NCBI GenBank assembly: GCA_902779845.1 | Contig: CACZCZ010000001.1 | Location: 62,001 to 126,000, forward strand | From: an uncultured Bacteroidales bacterium | GTDB taxonomy: Bacteria > Bacteroidota > Bacteroidia > Bacteroidales > Bacteroidaceae | Direction: 5' to 3' | DNA length: 64,000 nucleotides | Part shown: in pieces, positions 49,901-56,331 of the stretch | Layout: every line of letters starts with the position of its first letter | Position numbering within the stretch: the first letter of the stretch is position 1 | Position numbers and translations under genes: made by a program | The notes under the pieces: model-generated | Told to the model about the DNA's origin: nothing | Database searches by the model: none | Seen by the model: only the letters and a program-made list of their open reading frames with translations

Positions 49901-50824
49901 GACAACACCTTCTGCCGCTTAGACGGGAATTCATCGATATGGATAGGTTCCTTGACACGGTTCAACCAATATCATATCTATCTGTTCCACACGGCTAAGG
50001 AGCAGACCATCTATGTCGATGGCACCACACTCGATGCCGAGTCAGACCGCACCGTTCAACTCCGCCACGGCTGGAATGTCCTGCCCTATCTCCATGACAG
50101 CAATCTCTCGCTGCGCGATGCACTCGCCCCGTACTATTCCTACGCGTCCGAAGGTGATATCGTGAAGAGCCACGATGAGTTTGCCGTGTTCTCGGCCAAC
50201 CATCGATGGGAAGGCAACCTCACCTTCATGCAGCCCGGCAGAGGATACATGCTCTATCGCCAGGCCACAAGCGATGCCACACTGACCTATACCGCCAAAG
50301 TGAATAAGGCTCCTCAAAAAACCAATGACGCACCCCTCCGCGCGCCGCTCTTCACCAATCCGCACGCCGCTACCACTATGACCCTCATTGCCAAGGTGCC
50401 CCTTTCGCCAGATGCAGAGGGTGCAGAGGAAGCACAGCCGCTCTGCGCCTACATCGGCGACGAATTGGTGGGAATGGCACAGCCGCAGGTCGTGGACGGC
50501 GACACGCTCCTGTTCATCAGCATCCAGAGCGATGCCGCGGGCGAACTCCGCTTCGAGCGCGAAGGCTTGAAGCTGAAGGCTGGTGGACAGCGCGTCACCT
50601 ACTCCGGCGATAAGCATCTCGGGACACTCACTGCGCCTGTATTGCTAACGGTTGATGAAGGACAAAGCGAGAAAACAGAAAAGCGACTCATCAACAACCA
50701 TATATACATCTTCCATGATGGAAAAGTATATAACACCCAGGGCGCTGCTGTCAACACACCCACAAAAGCAGGAGCCCCTCTCCCATCCATTAAGAAAACA
50801 TCCTCTCCATCATCCAACGAATGA
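40979..50824 (+). CDS. Giant secreted protein (3281 aa) with LamG and GWNW-type modules
   Basis: The signal peptide has an odd n-region (HTPLQGAWGLSTLPFRGLGG), two GC-rich repeat copies, before the hydrophobic core LLVFFLSLFSPAQA. Modules in order, approximate residues: beta-rich unknown 40-780; fibronectin-like 790-858; carboxypeptidase-regulatory-like 874-960; unknown with a coil around 1590-1720; SbsA/Ig-like from 2154 (DTRPPVLFG); LamG 2215-2380 and 2423-2570; BACON-like 2714-2805 (NLPTWLTVTPAQGTLE); a domain 2821-2922 shared with the next lipoprotein; GW-type repeats 2929-3104 (LDKGWTWTSFFV, LRHGWNVLPYL); a second copy of the shared domain 3133-3223; tail IYIFHDGKVYNTQGAAV. Probably a surface or released adhesin-like protein. 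Function is not known. Confidence 0.85.
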   Translation: MKTANTKHHTPLQGAWGLSTLPFRGLGGLLVFFLSLFSPAQANDYLEVQSHYSIYSSGRDAIHVKVPIWAYGRINNYYLADSTALWFSLTSNEKVKQVAVQFRADRQGSNIDDDGKGSGEVFVHPAMGTIVITNTYDGVTQQVNEGEGWTKFLVKQGTVNDCSQLTTLEFDWYPPEQLNGKQFKLGLYLTINKYSPNVMFDDKEFAFPTVFTGGDNLAAPQLYTPYLYVINEEGNAGFGLAAVPYVTFQTPVSYATSLDPMRQVNTSSRSGSIFVNTRDTVQPNFTADFMVYRDEALGTKSKVTTSPVDVPAYHRIYDLQATEQKDESGSLTGANTISWMVRSPSAKDLVENDYFEVQRAFKSDYSDAQTLDVIAMQRGGTGEYSYTDNSRTEWKDRRTETDTLNVNYEVSDDNYILTDADGTKLYRMKLKLTAKNCIMPAQPVYYRVRRASSAVWGWDHEFAGTTQVYRHNYLAPLATNQTEYTLDNDFANNRKVHFNLKIDNADVTYQPVPIEDCVLEYILSRSLSDTATIVFRVADTLMHSVKMIQAQIYRKGSPRTLVDSYTLHAGENIVKVPLGNELTFLITPLDGALFKNSETPVYTSFWEINDDNSYQWNGYRIHLGIRNSETLPNGKKNYDLSWVGYNGVPFEREHAEKRWAEVQDKVKQQLYASLFGTVQAPVFGKCLWDRTAKLILTRHHVETGESLDIIVPQDSIQRQSDGSWMAHVTDVAASPCTHYKYSVRIDESDADLHVSNPIQLLPIDINGPELYFNEAARIQQFTASQGATEGTLVNSVRLTWQASSTAVDDYVLCRVQKGSDQVPDTLVVTTDNAYTDNDALPGVHYEYTVIARYACNGIASVNSATAEGWRTPLGRITGRVMLADNSGQKGVTVALSKDGAVIRQMTTDATGEYVFEDVEYDLQKGTSFVITPTAQYGQFSYNNSSAASATVVLARENALVTNLDFVNTQAYRLTGRALYKQSTIPVADALFLLNGDTICRGGQPVRTATDGSFELLVPRQPVTLQIAKQHHDFEGEGMLEIDGSTTFTPTKPIDGIRFYDLTKVRLIGRVAGGTAQQALKRGFGLGRNNLGDDLKLVLMLEGDNTAHIVHDPADLTRDTLMQTVVQNGTTSTLFEQKRITIHPDPTTGEYAADLFPVKYKVVQATAKGYATLFPTGVGSETFDLSNAPLVLHHDTLDTMTITYNAVYDRIYRAPIQVAMTQVQYGVDCAGLGEKSLELSSMTGKGDDIPAYSVQDDGSVNYLLSYPVFRAGQKYQFTLSAFEDYRYNNSVSGRLDRVAQRGGNVIVRNGMESATHHQTYVLDSEGKNKNVFLEIKDIDYANSGTHALRTVTTALEVEGSYVETGGFQAFICGFKLEPNDLHSTDADVVLLDVVRDPGGMNSSAWLESGTTYKYAYKESYHWEAGLKIEPKYGLNVTQDIGLVTAPLGAGSYIGSTYNTSKQLSLTIPIVHEWKWGYTYSYDFTTTDRISTSSSYSNVGRNADVFLGTTTSMLSGKVQSVSLISDSLWQARQPAYRAGTLKLLAQGTGADGHRYYLVKGQKVALGTRIDNTFVYTQAYILNTLIPNLAKERQDKLEVFADSVAAQQAADARDEAVYWELTSDDVSLRDTLKAESYKMVVPQKTDKVFTNEIAALDNMIFKWLTILYQNEKEKVIARMSGQKLGTWSVSGGTSITHSDSYTATAGYNEMPQGWGLVQYEAQSFGVDAGKQLLSQLSEICEFWSERGDQRIGSSVSKVLEQYLNDKLFDENFNLVNQKEPKSPLELGTVSNVSKWSCSIIPVLSYDSDDNLSKDKTISRKTGFTITPDPHGDMTISVYRSRTDQMWKSSTDNIRDNVDMIDEDLLYGSYVFYTEEGTTYCPHEAEERTLFYNKGTLLNNDTRYATKPEMSADTYEQVNVPADKAAIFHLTLMNNGQEESGKAADGELMTLMLANGNAHGAVLTIDGQNLAAGYQLYIKTGEALEKTLMVSRGIADDYDDLELLLSLDDCPKIYTTLKLSVHYLPVSCDVAITQPRDKWIMNTLSSQDSIGYYLPVTIDGFDVNHKNFDHIEFQYKLTTENDDAWVNQCSFFANDSLYALATGNKAMIENGRIAPFRFYGHGDPKELNYDLRAVSFCRHGSGFVSKSSAIVSGTKDTRPPVLFGKPQPADGILTLSNDIRLRFSEAIAGNWLDEDNNFQLQGVTNSTGITSSSSLFFPGTESQYASSEALRGLAITDLTVDMMIRPAETGREMTLFAHGDDLCSLEFALTADQRLQAILKEEDKTPVVLRSKPMSTLSTTDFTRVMMVYNFDDNAIRFYAGTSDITEDSQVRPWMLQNMANPIVIGNSLDGTNPFHGNMTEVRIWTKPLTPDEIANTHQRRLTGYEYELMDYYPMNEGSGTIVADMASGASLTCRELNWNNPQGISLVLDGEQALLQPERISRTAADDYTLMFWLRSTNSPTDSVALFTTYMGDSITMQLGIEAERLAFRQDDVSVSSVANITNGQWHHLTLTISKTYNTGNLYLNGELLQTFAVNSLKGLTGSRMALGGGLKGNIDDFCLFEQALPSALVREFDSVTPNGDEMGLTALLTFSEMRRNQNNIPELVFSVTDQRIFRDAEGKRVKKDVPLMIGIDETHADKKNYAPVRDRGQLSNLNFTWTYHDEELLINLKMQDREINKRTLYLTVRDVEDLNGNRLASPATWTVYADLNSIIWQTRRHAVTINNNQEDYSFKMDICNTTGMTRQYTINNLPTWLTVTPAQGTLEAEEEASVTFTVKKGLMPRLYNTVVYLTDDLDLSESLSLDIDVKNECPWGQIDTRLYESNMSLRAQVFIDKDGTEMIDTDAKDIVGITMNGELVGTGTVSSEDLTRGFVYITVYGKQSFNGKLLTAWLWRSSTGKTMRLATEEPLRFNNGGTLGCPPSQPLRLTATEGIMQTIHLDKGWTWTSFFVKPQAQGVINNVLFSSDEFTPNDEIKSPADNTFCRLDGNSSIWIGSLTRFNQYHIYLFHTAKEQTIYVDGTTLDAESDRTVQLRHGWNVLPYLHDSNLSLRDALAPYYSYASEGDIVKSHDEFAVFSANHRWEGNLTFMQPGRGYMLYRQATSDATLTYTAKVNKAPQKTNDAPLRAPLFTNPHAATTMTLIAKVPLSPDAEGAEEAQPLCAYIGDELVGMAQPQVVDGDTLLFISIQSDAAGELRFEREGLKLKAGGQRVTYSGDKHLGTLTAPVLLTVDEGQSEKTEKRLINNHIYIFHDGKVYNTQGAAVNTPTKAGAPLPSIKKTSSPSSNE
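41005..41073 (+). repeat. Two tandem GC-rich repeats in the giant's signal peptide
   Basis: Copy 1 CCCCCTTCAGGGGGCGTGGG and copy 2 CCCCTTCAGGGGGCTTGGGG lie 33 bases apart and are read in different frames (PLQGAWG and PFRGLGG). The element has no stop in any forward frame. Confidence 0.9.
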
Positions 50825-51354
50825 TAGTCACAATGAAGCATTCTTCTTTCTACACCCTGTCCATCTTCTGCCTCTCGCTGTGGGCGATGAGCTGTGGGAG
50901 CGACGATGAGCCACAGCCCACACAGCCGGACGCCACCATCCAGCAGGAGAACATCGTCGGCAATGCCGCCCAACCCCATTGGTCCCTGCCCGAAGATATT
51001 GACATGACGAGCTCCATGACTGCCGTCGTCAGCGTTGATCTCCTGCTCACCTATCCCCAGCAGGTGGCAGATTTCTGCAGCCAGACAGGCAATGACCGGA
51101 TTGCGGACGAGGCCGACCGCCTCGCGGCATTCTCCGGCGAGACGTGTGTCGGAGTAGCGCAATACACCGATGGACTGTTCTTTCTCTACGTGACACGTCC
51201 CCCTGTCTCACAACCCCTCACCCTTCACTATTACTCTGCCAAGCTACACAATATCTTCGTGGCAGAGAACGTCTGCACCTTTGAGCCGGACGCCACCAAA
51301 GGCGCGGTCTCGGAACCGCTGACGCCCGCCTTCCGCTTGAAGGATAACAACTGA
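50821..51354 (+). CDS. Lipoprotein sharing a domain with the giant protein
   Basis: 177 residues (173 from the alternative ATG at 50833). The lipobox is LWAMSC, followed by an acidic linker. From about residue 62, SSMTAVVSVDL...RLAAFSGETCVGVAQYTDGLFFLYV, then LHYYSAKLHNIF and TKGAVSEPLTPAFRL. The same order of strands is in the giant protein: DIVGITMNGELVGTGTVSSE, FVYITVYG, LLTAWLWRSSTGKTMRL, PPSQPLRL. The start overlaps the giant's stop by four bases, so it is translationally coupled. Likely a surface-anchored partner. No known function. Confidence 0.75.
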   Translation: MIVTMKHSSFYTLSIFCLSLWAMSCGSDDEPQPTQPDATIQQENIVGNAAQPHWSLPEDIDMTSSMTAVVSVDLLLTYPQQVADFCSQTGNDRIADEADRLAAFSGETCVGVAQYTDGLFFLYVTRPPVSQPLTLHYYSAKLHNIFVAENVCTFEPDATKGAVSEPLTPAFRLKDNN

Positions 51355-51376
51355 GTATAATGACAAGAAACAATTT

Positions 51377-51850
51377 ATGGCAAATCAACCAATAGCACAG
51401 GAAACTACTCCCTCTCCCCTCTTTGCAAGAGAGGGGGCGGGGGTGAGGCTGGGGGGTGAGGCCCTCTGCGTCGATGCCGCCTGCTCCGGCAACCCCGGCC
51501 CTATGGAGTACCGCGGCATACACCTGCCGTCGGGCAAGCAGATCTTCCACTTCGGCCCCGTCCACGGCACCAACAACATCGGCGAGTTCCTGGCTATCGT
51601 CCATGCGATGGCGCTAATGAAGCAGAAGGGCCTGTCGATGCCCGTCTATAGCGACAGCCGCACAGCCATCATCTGGGTCAACAAACGCAAGGCGAAGACC
51701 ACCCTCGCCCCCACCCCCGAGAACCAGCCGCTCCTGCAGCTCGTGGCACGCGCCGAGGCGTGGCTCCAGCAGAACGGCATCCCCTACCCTCTCCTCAAAT
51801 GGGAAACGGAGCAGTGGGGCGAAATACCAGCGGACTTCGGACGAAAATGA
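51377..51850 (+). CDS. Ribonuclease HI-like protein
   Basis: 157 residues. The RNase H fold shows Asp in LCVDAACSGNPGPMEYRG, Glu in NNIGEFLAIVHAM, Asp in VYSDSRTAIIWV and a final Asp in EIPADFGRK. It cuts RNA in RNA-DNA hybrids. Residues about 9-28 (ETTPSPLFAREGAGVRLGGE) are encoded by a GC-rich repeat and precede the first catalytic strand, so the fold is intact. It lies 22 bases after the lipoprotein gene. Confidence 0.85.
   Translation: MANQPIAQETTPSPLFAREGAGVRLGGEALCVDAACSGNPGPMEYRGIHLPSGKQIFHFGPVHGTNNIGEFLAIVHAMALMKQKGLSMPVYSDSRTAIIWVNKRKAKTTLAPTPENQPLLQLVARAEAWLQQNGIPYPLLKWETEQWGEIPADFGRK
51408..51460 (+). repeat. GC-rich repeat inside the ribonuclease HI gene
   Basis: CCCTCTCCCCTCTTTGCAAG, its complement AAGAGAGGGGG, then GGGGGTGAGG. 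Longest perfect stem of this class in the window. Translated SPLFAREGAGVRLGG. Confidence 0.85.
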
Positions 51851-51854
51851 AAAG

Positions 51855-51876
51855 GGGTTAAGCAGTCGCTTAACCC
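51855..51876 (-). terminator. Terminator between rnh and sufB
   Basis: GGGTTAAGC, loop, GCTTAACCC. On the minus strand it is followed by CTTTTC, so it fits sufB best. It overlaps the sufB stop. Confidence 0.8.
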
Positions 51877-53351
51877 ACTGTATTCTCAAGAGAAACACTA
51901 AGAAGCTTCTGGGCCTCAACAGCAAACTCCATCGGCAACTTATTCAGGACGTCTTTCGCATAGCCATTGACTATCAGACCAACAGCCTCTTCTGCTGGAA
52001 TGCCACGTTGCTGGCAGTAGAAGAGCTGGTCTTCGGAAATCTTCGACGTGGTGGCTTCGTGCTCCACAACCGACGAGGGATTCTGCACATCCATATAGGG
52101 GAAGGTGTGAGCACCACAGGTGTCGGACAGAAGAAGGCTGTCACAGGAGCTGTAGTTGCGGGAGTCGGCAGCCTTGGGAGCCATGCGCACAAAACCACGA
52201 TAACTGTTCTGCGAACGACCGGCACTGATACCCTTGGAAATAATAGTAGAACGCGTGCGAGGCGCAAGATGAACCATCTTCGTGCCCGTGTCGGCCTGCT
52301 GGTAATTATTGGTTACGGCAACGCTGTAGAACTCAGCCTGCGAGCCTTCGCCAGCCAACACACATGAAGGATATTTCCACGTAATGGCAGAACCTGTCTC
52401 CACCTGCGTCCAAGACAGTTTCGAGTTGACGCCTCGCAGCAAACCACGCTTGGTGACAAGATTTAGCACACCGCCACGACCCTCCTTATCGCCTGGATAC
52501 CAGTTCTGCACAGTCGAATATTTCACTTCGGCACGATTCTCCACGACAATCTCCACGATGGCAGCATGTAGCTGATTCTCATCGCGCATCGGTGCCGTAC
52601 AACCTTCAAGATAGCTGACATAAGCATCCTCGTCGGCTACGATGAGGGTGCGTTCGAACTGTCCCGTTCCCTGAGCATTGATACGGAAATAGGTGGAGAG
52701 TTCCATTGGACAGCGAACTCCCTTGGGGATATAAACAAAGGAGCCATCGGAGAAGACTGCGCTGTTCAGAGCTGCAAAGAAATTATCGCGATAAGGCACA
52801 ACAGAACCCAAGTACTTGCGCACCAGTTCTGGATGCTCCTTGACCGCTTCGCTGATGCTACAGAAGATGATGCCCTGTTCTGCCAGTTTCTCGCGGAATG
52901 TGGTCTTTACGCTCACAGAGTCCATCACTGCATCGACAGCCGTACCACTCAGTGCCAGACGCTCTTCGAGCGGGATGCCCAGCTTGTCGAAAGTTTTCAT
53001 CAGCTCAGGGTCGATGTCCTCAAGGCTCTTAGGTCCTTCTTTCTTCTTCGCTGCAGTGGGGTCAGCATAGTATGAAATAGCCTGGTAATCAATAGGCGGC
53101 ATCTGCAGATGGCCCCATGTGGGCTGCTCCTGAGTCTGCCAGTAGCGGAAAGCCTTCAAGCGGAACTCCAGCAACCATTCGGGTTCCCCTTTTTTCTCAG
53201 AAATCAGACGAACAGTTTCCTCGGTAAGACCACGCTCAATGACCTCCGTCTCCACATCTGTCGTGAAGCCATAGGCATAAGCCTGTTCCACTACACTGTG
53301 GACATAGGCATTACCCTGATTGTTGTCTTTTGAGCGGTCGTTGGAATCCAT
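51870..53351 (-). CDS. sufB: Fe-S cluster assembly scaffold SufB
   Basis: 493 residues. [56 protein letters not shown] and the C-terminal [19 protein letters not shown] (with the Cys and acidic residues needed for assembly) are typical. It forms the SufBC2D scaffold. Its promoter is at 53379-53387 and a terminator overlaps its stop, so it stands alone; sufC, sufD and sufS are not adjacent. Confidence 0.96.
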   Translation of the reverse strand: MDSNDRSKDNNQGNAYVHSVVEQAYAYGFTTDVETEVIERGLTEETVRLISEKKGEPEWLLEFRLKAFRYWQTQEQPTWGHLQMPPIDYQAISYYADPTAAKKKEGPKSLEDIDPELMKTFDKLGIPLEERLALSGTAVDAVMDSVSVKTTFREKLAEQGIIFCSISEAVKEHPELVRKYLGSVVPYRDNFFAALNSAVFSDGSFVYIPKGVRCPMELSTYFRINAQGTGQFERTLIVADEDAYVSYLEGCTAPMRDENQLHAAIVEIVVENRAEVKYSTVQNWYPGDKEGRGGVLNLVTKRGLLRGVNSKLSWTQVETGSAITWKYPSCVLAGEGSQAEFYSVAVTNNYQQADTGTKMVHLAPRTRSTIISKGISAGRSQNSYRGFVRMAPKAADSRNYSSCDSLLLSDTCGAHTFPYMDVQNPSSVVEHEATTSKISEDQLFYCQQRGIPAEEAVGLIVNGYAKDVLNKLPMEFAVEAQKLLSVSLENTVG

Positions 53352-53378
53352 GAACCCTTGTTTTTGAAGTTTGCGGCT

Positions 53379-53387
53379 GCAAAGGTA
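53379..53387 (-). promoter_or_regulatory. -7 promoter element (sufB)
   Basis: Minus-strand TACCTTTGC, 28 bases before the ATG at 53351. Confidence 0.65.
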
Positions 53388-53442
53388 CGCCTTTTCCTAC
53401 ATATTTTCTCCTTTTTCATCAGCATTTTTGCAAAAAATGCCG

Positions 53443-53451
53443 TAACTTTGC
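53443..53451 (+). promoter_or_regulatory. -7 promoter element (queH), very close to the start codon
   Basis: TAACTTTGC, only 4 bases before the ATG at 53456. A transcript starting at the usual distance would have no leader. Confidence 0.55.
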
Positions 53452-53455
53452 CGCC

Positions 53456-54049
53456 ATGAAAGAGAAAAAAGGGATTGAAGTGCCCGTGGGAGTGCAACGA
53501 GTGATGCTTCATGCTTGCTGTGCACCGTGCTCCAGTGCCATCGTGGAATGGATGCTGGCACATGGTGTGCGACCCACCATCTACTATTTCAACCCCAATA
53601 TCTTTCCACATGAGGAATATGAGACGCGTAAGACCGAGAGTAAACGCCACGCAGAAAGCCTCGGCATCGAATGGATTGACGATGACTGGAACCACGAAGC
53701 CTGGCGCTGCCGCGTGCAGGGCTTGGAAGAGGAGCCGGAGCGTGGCAGCCGGTGCTTACAGTGCTTCACGATGCGTCTCGAAGCTACAGCACAAAAAGCC
53801 GTTGAAATGGGCATAAACTGGTTTGCCACCACATTAGCATCCTCGCGATGGAAACGCTTGGATCAAATAGAACAAGCCGGCCTCGCCGCTGAAGCCGCTG
53901 CCCCCGGCTCCCACTTCTGGGCACAGAACTGGCGCAAGGATGGTCTGCAGGAACGGCGCAACCAACTCCTGAAGGAATACGGCTTCTACAACCAACTCTA
54001 TTGTGGTTGTGAATTCTCCATGAGGACAGCAAACCCCAAGACAGCATGA
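53456..54049 (+). CDS. queH: Epoxyqueuosine reductase QueH
   Basis: 197 residues. LHACCAPCSS carries the Cys pairs, with RCLQCF and YCGCEFS supplying more Fe-S and catalytic Cys. It performs the last step of queuosine synthesis in tRNA, replacing QueG. The start is uncertain: the ATG at 53456 is 4 bases after the promoter element; a later ATG at 53504 would begin at MLHACCAPC and lose part of the first strand. It overlaps the U32 gene by four bases. Confidence 0.92.
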   Translation: MKEKKGIEVPVGVQRVMLHACCAPCSSAIVEWMLAHGVRPTIYYFNPNIFPHEEYETRKTESKRHAESLGIEWIDDDWNHEAWRCRVQGLEEEPERGSRCLQCFTMRLEATAQKAVEMGINWFATTLASSRWKRLDQIEQAGLAAEAAAPGSHFWAQNWRKDGLQERRNQLLKEYGFYNQLYCGCEFSMRTANPKTA

Positions 54050-55296
54050 AACGAGAAGACTTTGAAATCATGGCACCCGTAGGGTCGCAAGAGAGCTTTG
54101 CAGCAGCTCTGCAGGCTGGCGCCGACAGCATTTACTTTGGCATCGAACACCTGAATATGCGCGCCCATTCAGCCTCCATCTTCACCATTAATGACTTGAA
54201 GGAGATGGCAGACACTTGCCGGCAGCAGGGCGTGAAGAGCTACCTGACCGTCAACACCATCATCTACGGCGAGGATCTTCCCCTCATGCGTGAGATCTTG
54301 GATGCCGCCAAGGAAGCTGGCATCAGCGCCGTCATCGCCAGCGACATCGCCGTGATGACCTATGCCAACAAAATTGGCTTGGAGGTGCATCTCTCCACAC
54401 AACTGAATATCTCCAATATCGAGGCTCTGCGTTTCTACGCCCAGTTCGCCGATGTTGTGGTATTGGCACGTGAATTGAATATCAAGCAGGTACGTGAGAT
54501 TTACGAAGCCATCGTGCGCGACCAGATTTGTGGCCCTGGCGGACAACTGATCCGCATCGAGATGTTCTGTCATGGAGCCCTCTGCATGGCGGTGTCGGGT
54601 AAGTGCTACCTCAGTCTGCAGAACACAGGGCGCAGCGCTAACCGTGGTGAGTGCATGCAGATTTGTCGGCGTAGCTATATTGTCAAAGACCGTGAGACGG
54701 ACATCGAACTGGAGGTGGACAACAAATATATCATGTCTCCTAAGGATTTGAAGACACTGCGCTTCCTGGATCAGCTCGTAGAAGCCGGCGTGCGTGTATT
54801 CAAGATAGAAGGACGTGCACGAGGACCAGAGTATGTGAAGACCGTAGTGGAATGCTACAGCAAAGCCCTGGACGCCATTCTTGACGACAACTTCAACGAG
54901 GCCCTCAAAGACCGTCTTGATGAGCGTCTGGCCAGTGTCTTCAACCGTGGGTTCTGGGATGGCTACTACCAAGGTCAGCGCCTAGGTGAGTGGACGGAAA
55001 GCTACGGATCACAGGCCACTGAACGCAAGGTGTATGTGGGACGTGGCACGAAATACTATTCACGCCTCGGACTGGGTGAGTTCCACATCGAGGCAGCAGA
55101 ACTGCACGTGGGCGACAAATTCCTCATCACTGGGCCCACAACAGGTGCCCTCTACGGTGTCATCGAAGAGATGCACGATGACAGCAACGCAGCCGTACCG
55201 GTAGCACATCAAGGCAGCAACGTCAGCTTCAAGGTGGGAGACAAGATTCGGCACAGCGACAAACTCTTCCGCATCGATACACTTACGCCAAAATAG
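54046..55296 (+). CDS. U32-family protein (TrhP/RlhA type)
   Basis: 416 residues. EIMAPVGSQESFAAALQAGA, VHLSTQLNISN, MFCHGALCMAVSGKCYLS, GECMQICRR and KIEGRARGPEYVKTVVECY are family features; the Cys residues can bind an Fe-S cluster. Family members hydroxylate tRNA (TrhP) or 23S rRNA (RlhA) with prephenate-derived chemistry. The ATGA overlap with queH, a tRNA modifier, makes the tRNA role more likely. Confidence 0.88.
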   Translation: MKREDFEIMAPVGSQESFAAALQAGADSIYFGIEHLNMRAHSASIFTINDLKEMADTCRQQGVKSYLTVNTIIYGEDLPLMREILDAAKEAGISAVIASDIAVMTYANKIGLEVHLSTQLNISNIEALRFYAQFADVVVLARELNIKQVREIYEAIVRDQICGPGGQLIRIEMFCHGALCMAVSGKCYLSLQNTGRSANRGECMQICRRSYIVKDRETDIELEVDNKYIMSPKDLKTLRFLDQLVEAGVRVFKIEGRARGPEYVKTVVECYSKALDAILDDNFNEALKDRLDERLASVFNRGFWDGYYQGQRLGEWTESYGSQATERKVYVGRGTKYYSRLGLGEFHIEAAELHVGDKFLITGPTTGALYGVIEEMHDDSNAAVPVAHQGSNVSFKVGDKIRHSDKLFRIDTLTPK

Positions 55297-55357
55297 CTTT
55301 TTTGGCTGTTTCATGAAAGATTTCACCGTTTGTCTGACGTAAATCGTAAATTATCAC

Positions 55358-55366
55358 TACCTTTGC
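55358..55366 (+). promoter_or_regulatory. -7 promoter element (cysE)
   Basis: TACCTTTGC, 7 bases before the ATG at 55374, implying a leader of a few bases at most. TTTG at 55329 may be the -33 element. Confidence 0.6.
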
Positions 55367-55373
55367 GCCGCAA

Positions 55374-56306
55374 ATGAATCGTTCTACACAATCTTTACTG
55401 ACCACGGTGGCCACGGAGCTGGCCAGCCCACAGTCACTTTGCGGACTGTTCCACGAACACAGGGACGGCGACCCGTTACCTTCTCAGCCTGAGCTGGCTG
55501 AGGCCATGGACTTGTGCCGCAGCATTCTTTTCCCGGGCTTCTACGGGAAGAGCAATGTCAACAACCAGAATCTCATTTTTCACATTGGCGTAGCGTTGGA
55601 AAAACTCTACGGCATCCTTTGTGAGCAGATTCAAGCAGGACTTTGCTTCGCTACAGGATGGGGCGAGGTTGAAGCCTACGGCGAGACTTATTCCTCAGCA
55701 CAGGACACACGTAAGCGCAAAGCCGCCGAGTTCACCCGCATATTCATCCAGAAACTTCCCACCATCCGCCAAACACTGGCCACAGATGTTGAAGCGGCCT
55801 ACCTTGGGGATCCGGCTGCGGAGAGCTATGGCGAGGTCATCTCTTGCTATCCCGTCATCAAAGCCATCACCAACTACCGCATCGCTCATGAATTGCTGTT
55901 GCTGGGTGTGCCCCTCATCCCACGCATCATCACAGAGATGGCACACTCCGAAACGGGTATCGACATCCACCCTGCAGCCTCCATCGGCCACCACTTTACC
56001 ATCGACCATGGCACGGGTGTAGTCATCGGCGCCACTTGCATCATCGGCAACAACGTGAAGCTCTATCAGGGTGTCACGCTCGGCGCCAAGAGTTTCCCTG
56101 TAGATGCCGACGGCAACCCCATCAAGGGCATCCCACGTCACCCGATTCTCGAAGACAACGTAATCGTCTATTCCAACAGCACCATACTCGGTCGCATCAC
56201 CATCGGCCATGATGCCGTCATCGGTGGTAACATTTGGGTAACAGAAGATGTGGAGCCAGGGAAGCGAATCCTACAAAACAAAGCCCGCACAGACTCTCCC
56301 TCCTAA
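55374..56306 (+). CDS. cysE: Serine O-acetyltransferase
   Basis: 310 residues, the long EpsC/CysE form. An N-terminal helical domain is followed by a left-handed beta-helix of hexapeptide repeats: TGIDIHPAASIGHHFTIDHG, GVVIGATCIIGNNVKLYQGV and NVIVYSNSTILGRITIGHDA. It makes O-acetylserine for cysteine synthesis. The last residues extend beyond the beta-helix (RILQNKARTDSPS). Confidence 0.92.
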   Translation: MNRSTQSLLTTVATELASPQSLCGLFHEHRDGDPLPSQPELAEAMDLCRSILFPGFYGKSNVNNQNLIFHIGVALEKLYGILCEQIQAGLCFATGWGEVEAYGETYSSAQDTRKRKAAEFTRIFIQKLPTIRQTLATDVEAAYLGDPAAESYGEVISCYPVIKAITNYRIAHELLLLGVPLIPRIITEMAHSETGIDIHPAASIGHHFTIDHGTGVVIGATCIIGNNVKLYQGVTLGAKSFPVDADGNPIKGIPRHPILEDNVIVYSNSTILGRITIGHDAVIGGNIWVTEDVEPGKRILQNKARTDSPS

Positions 56307-56331
56307 CAAAAACGTTCATAATCATATATCA

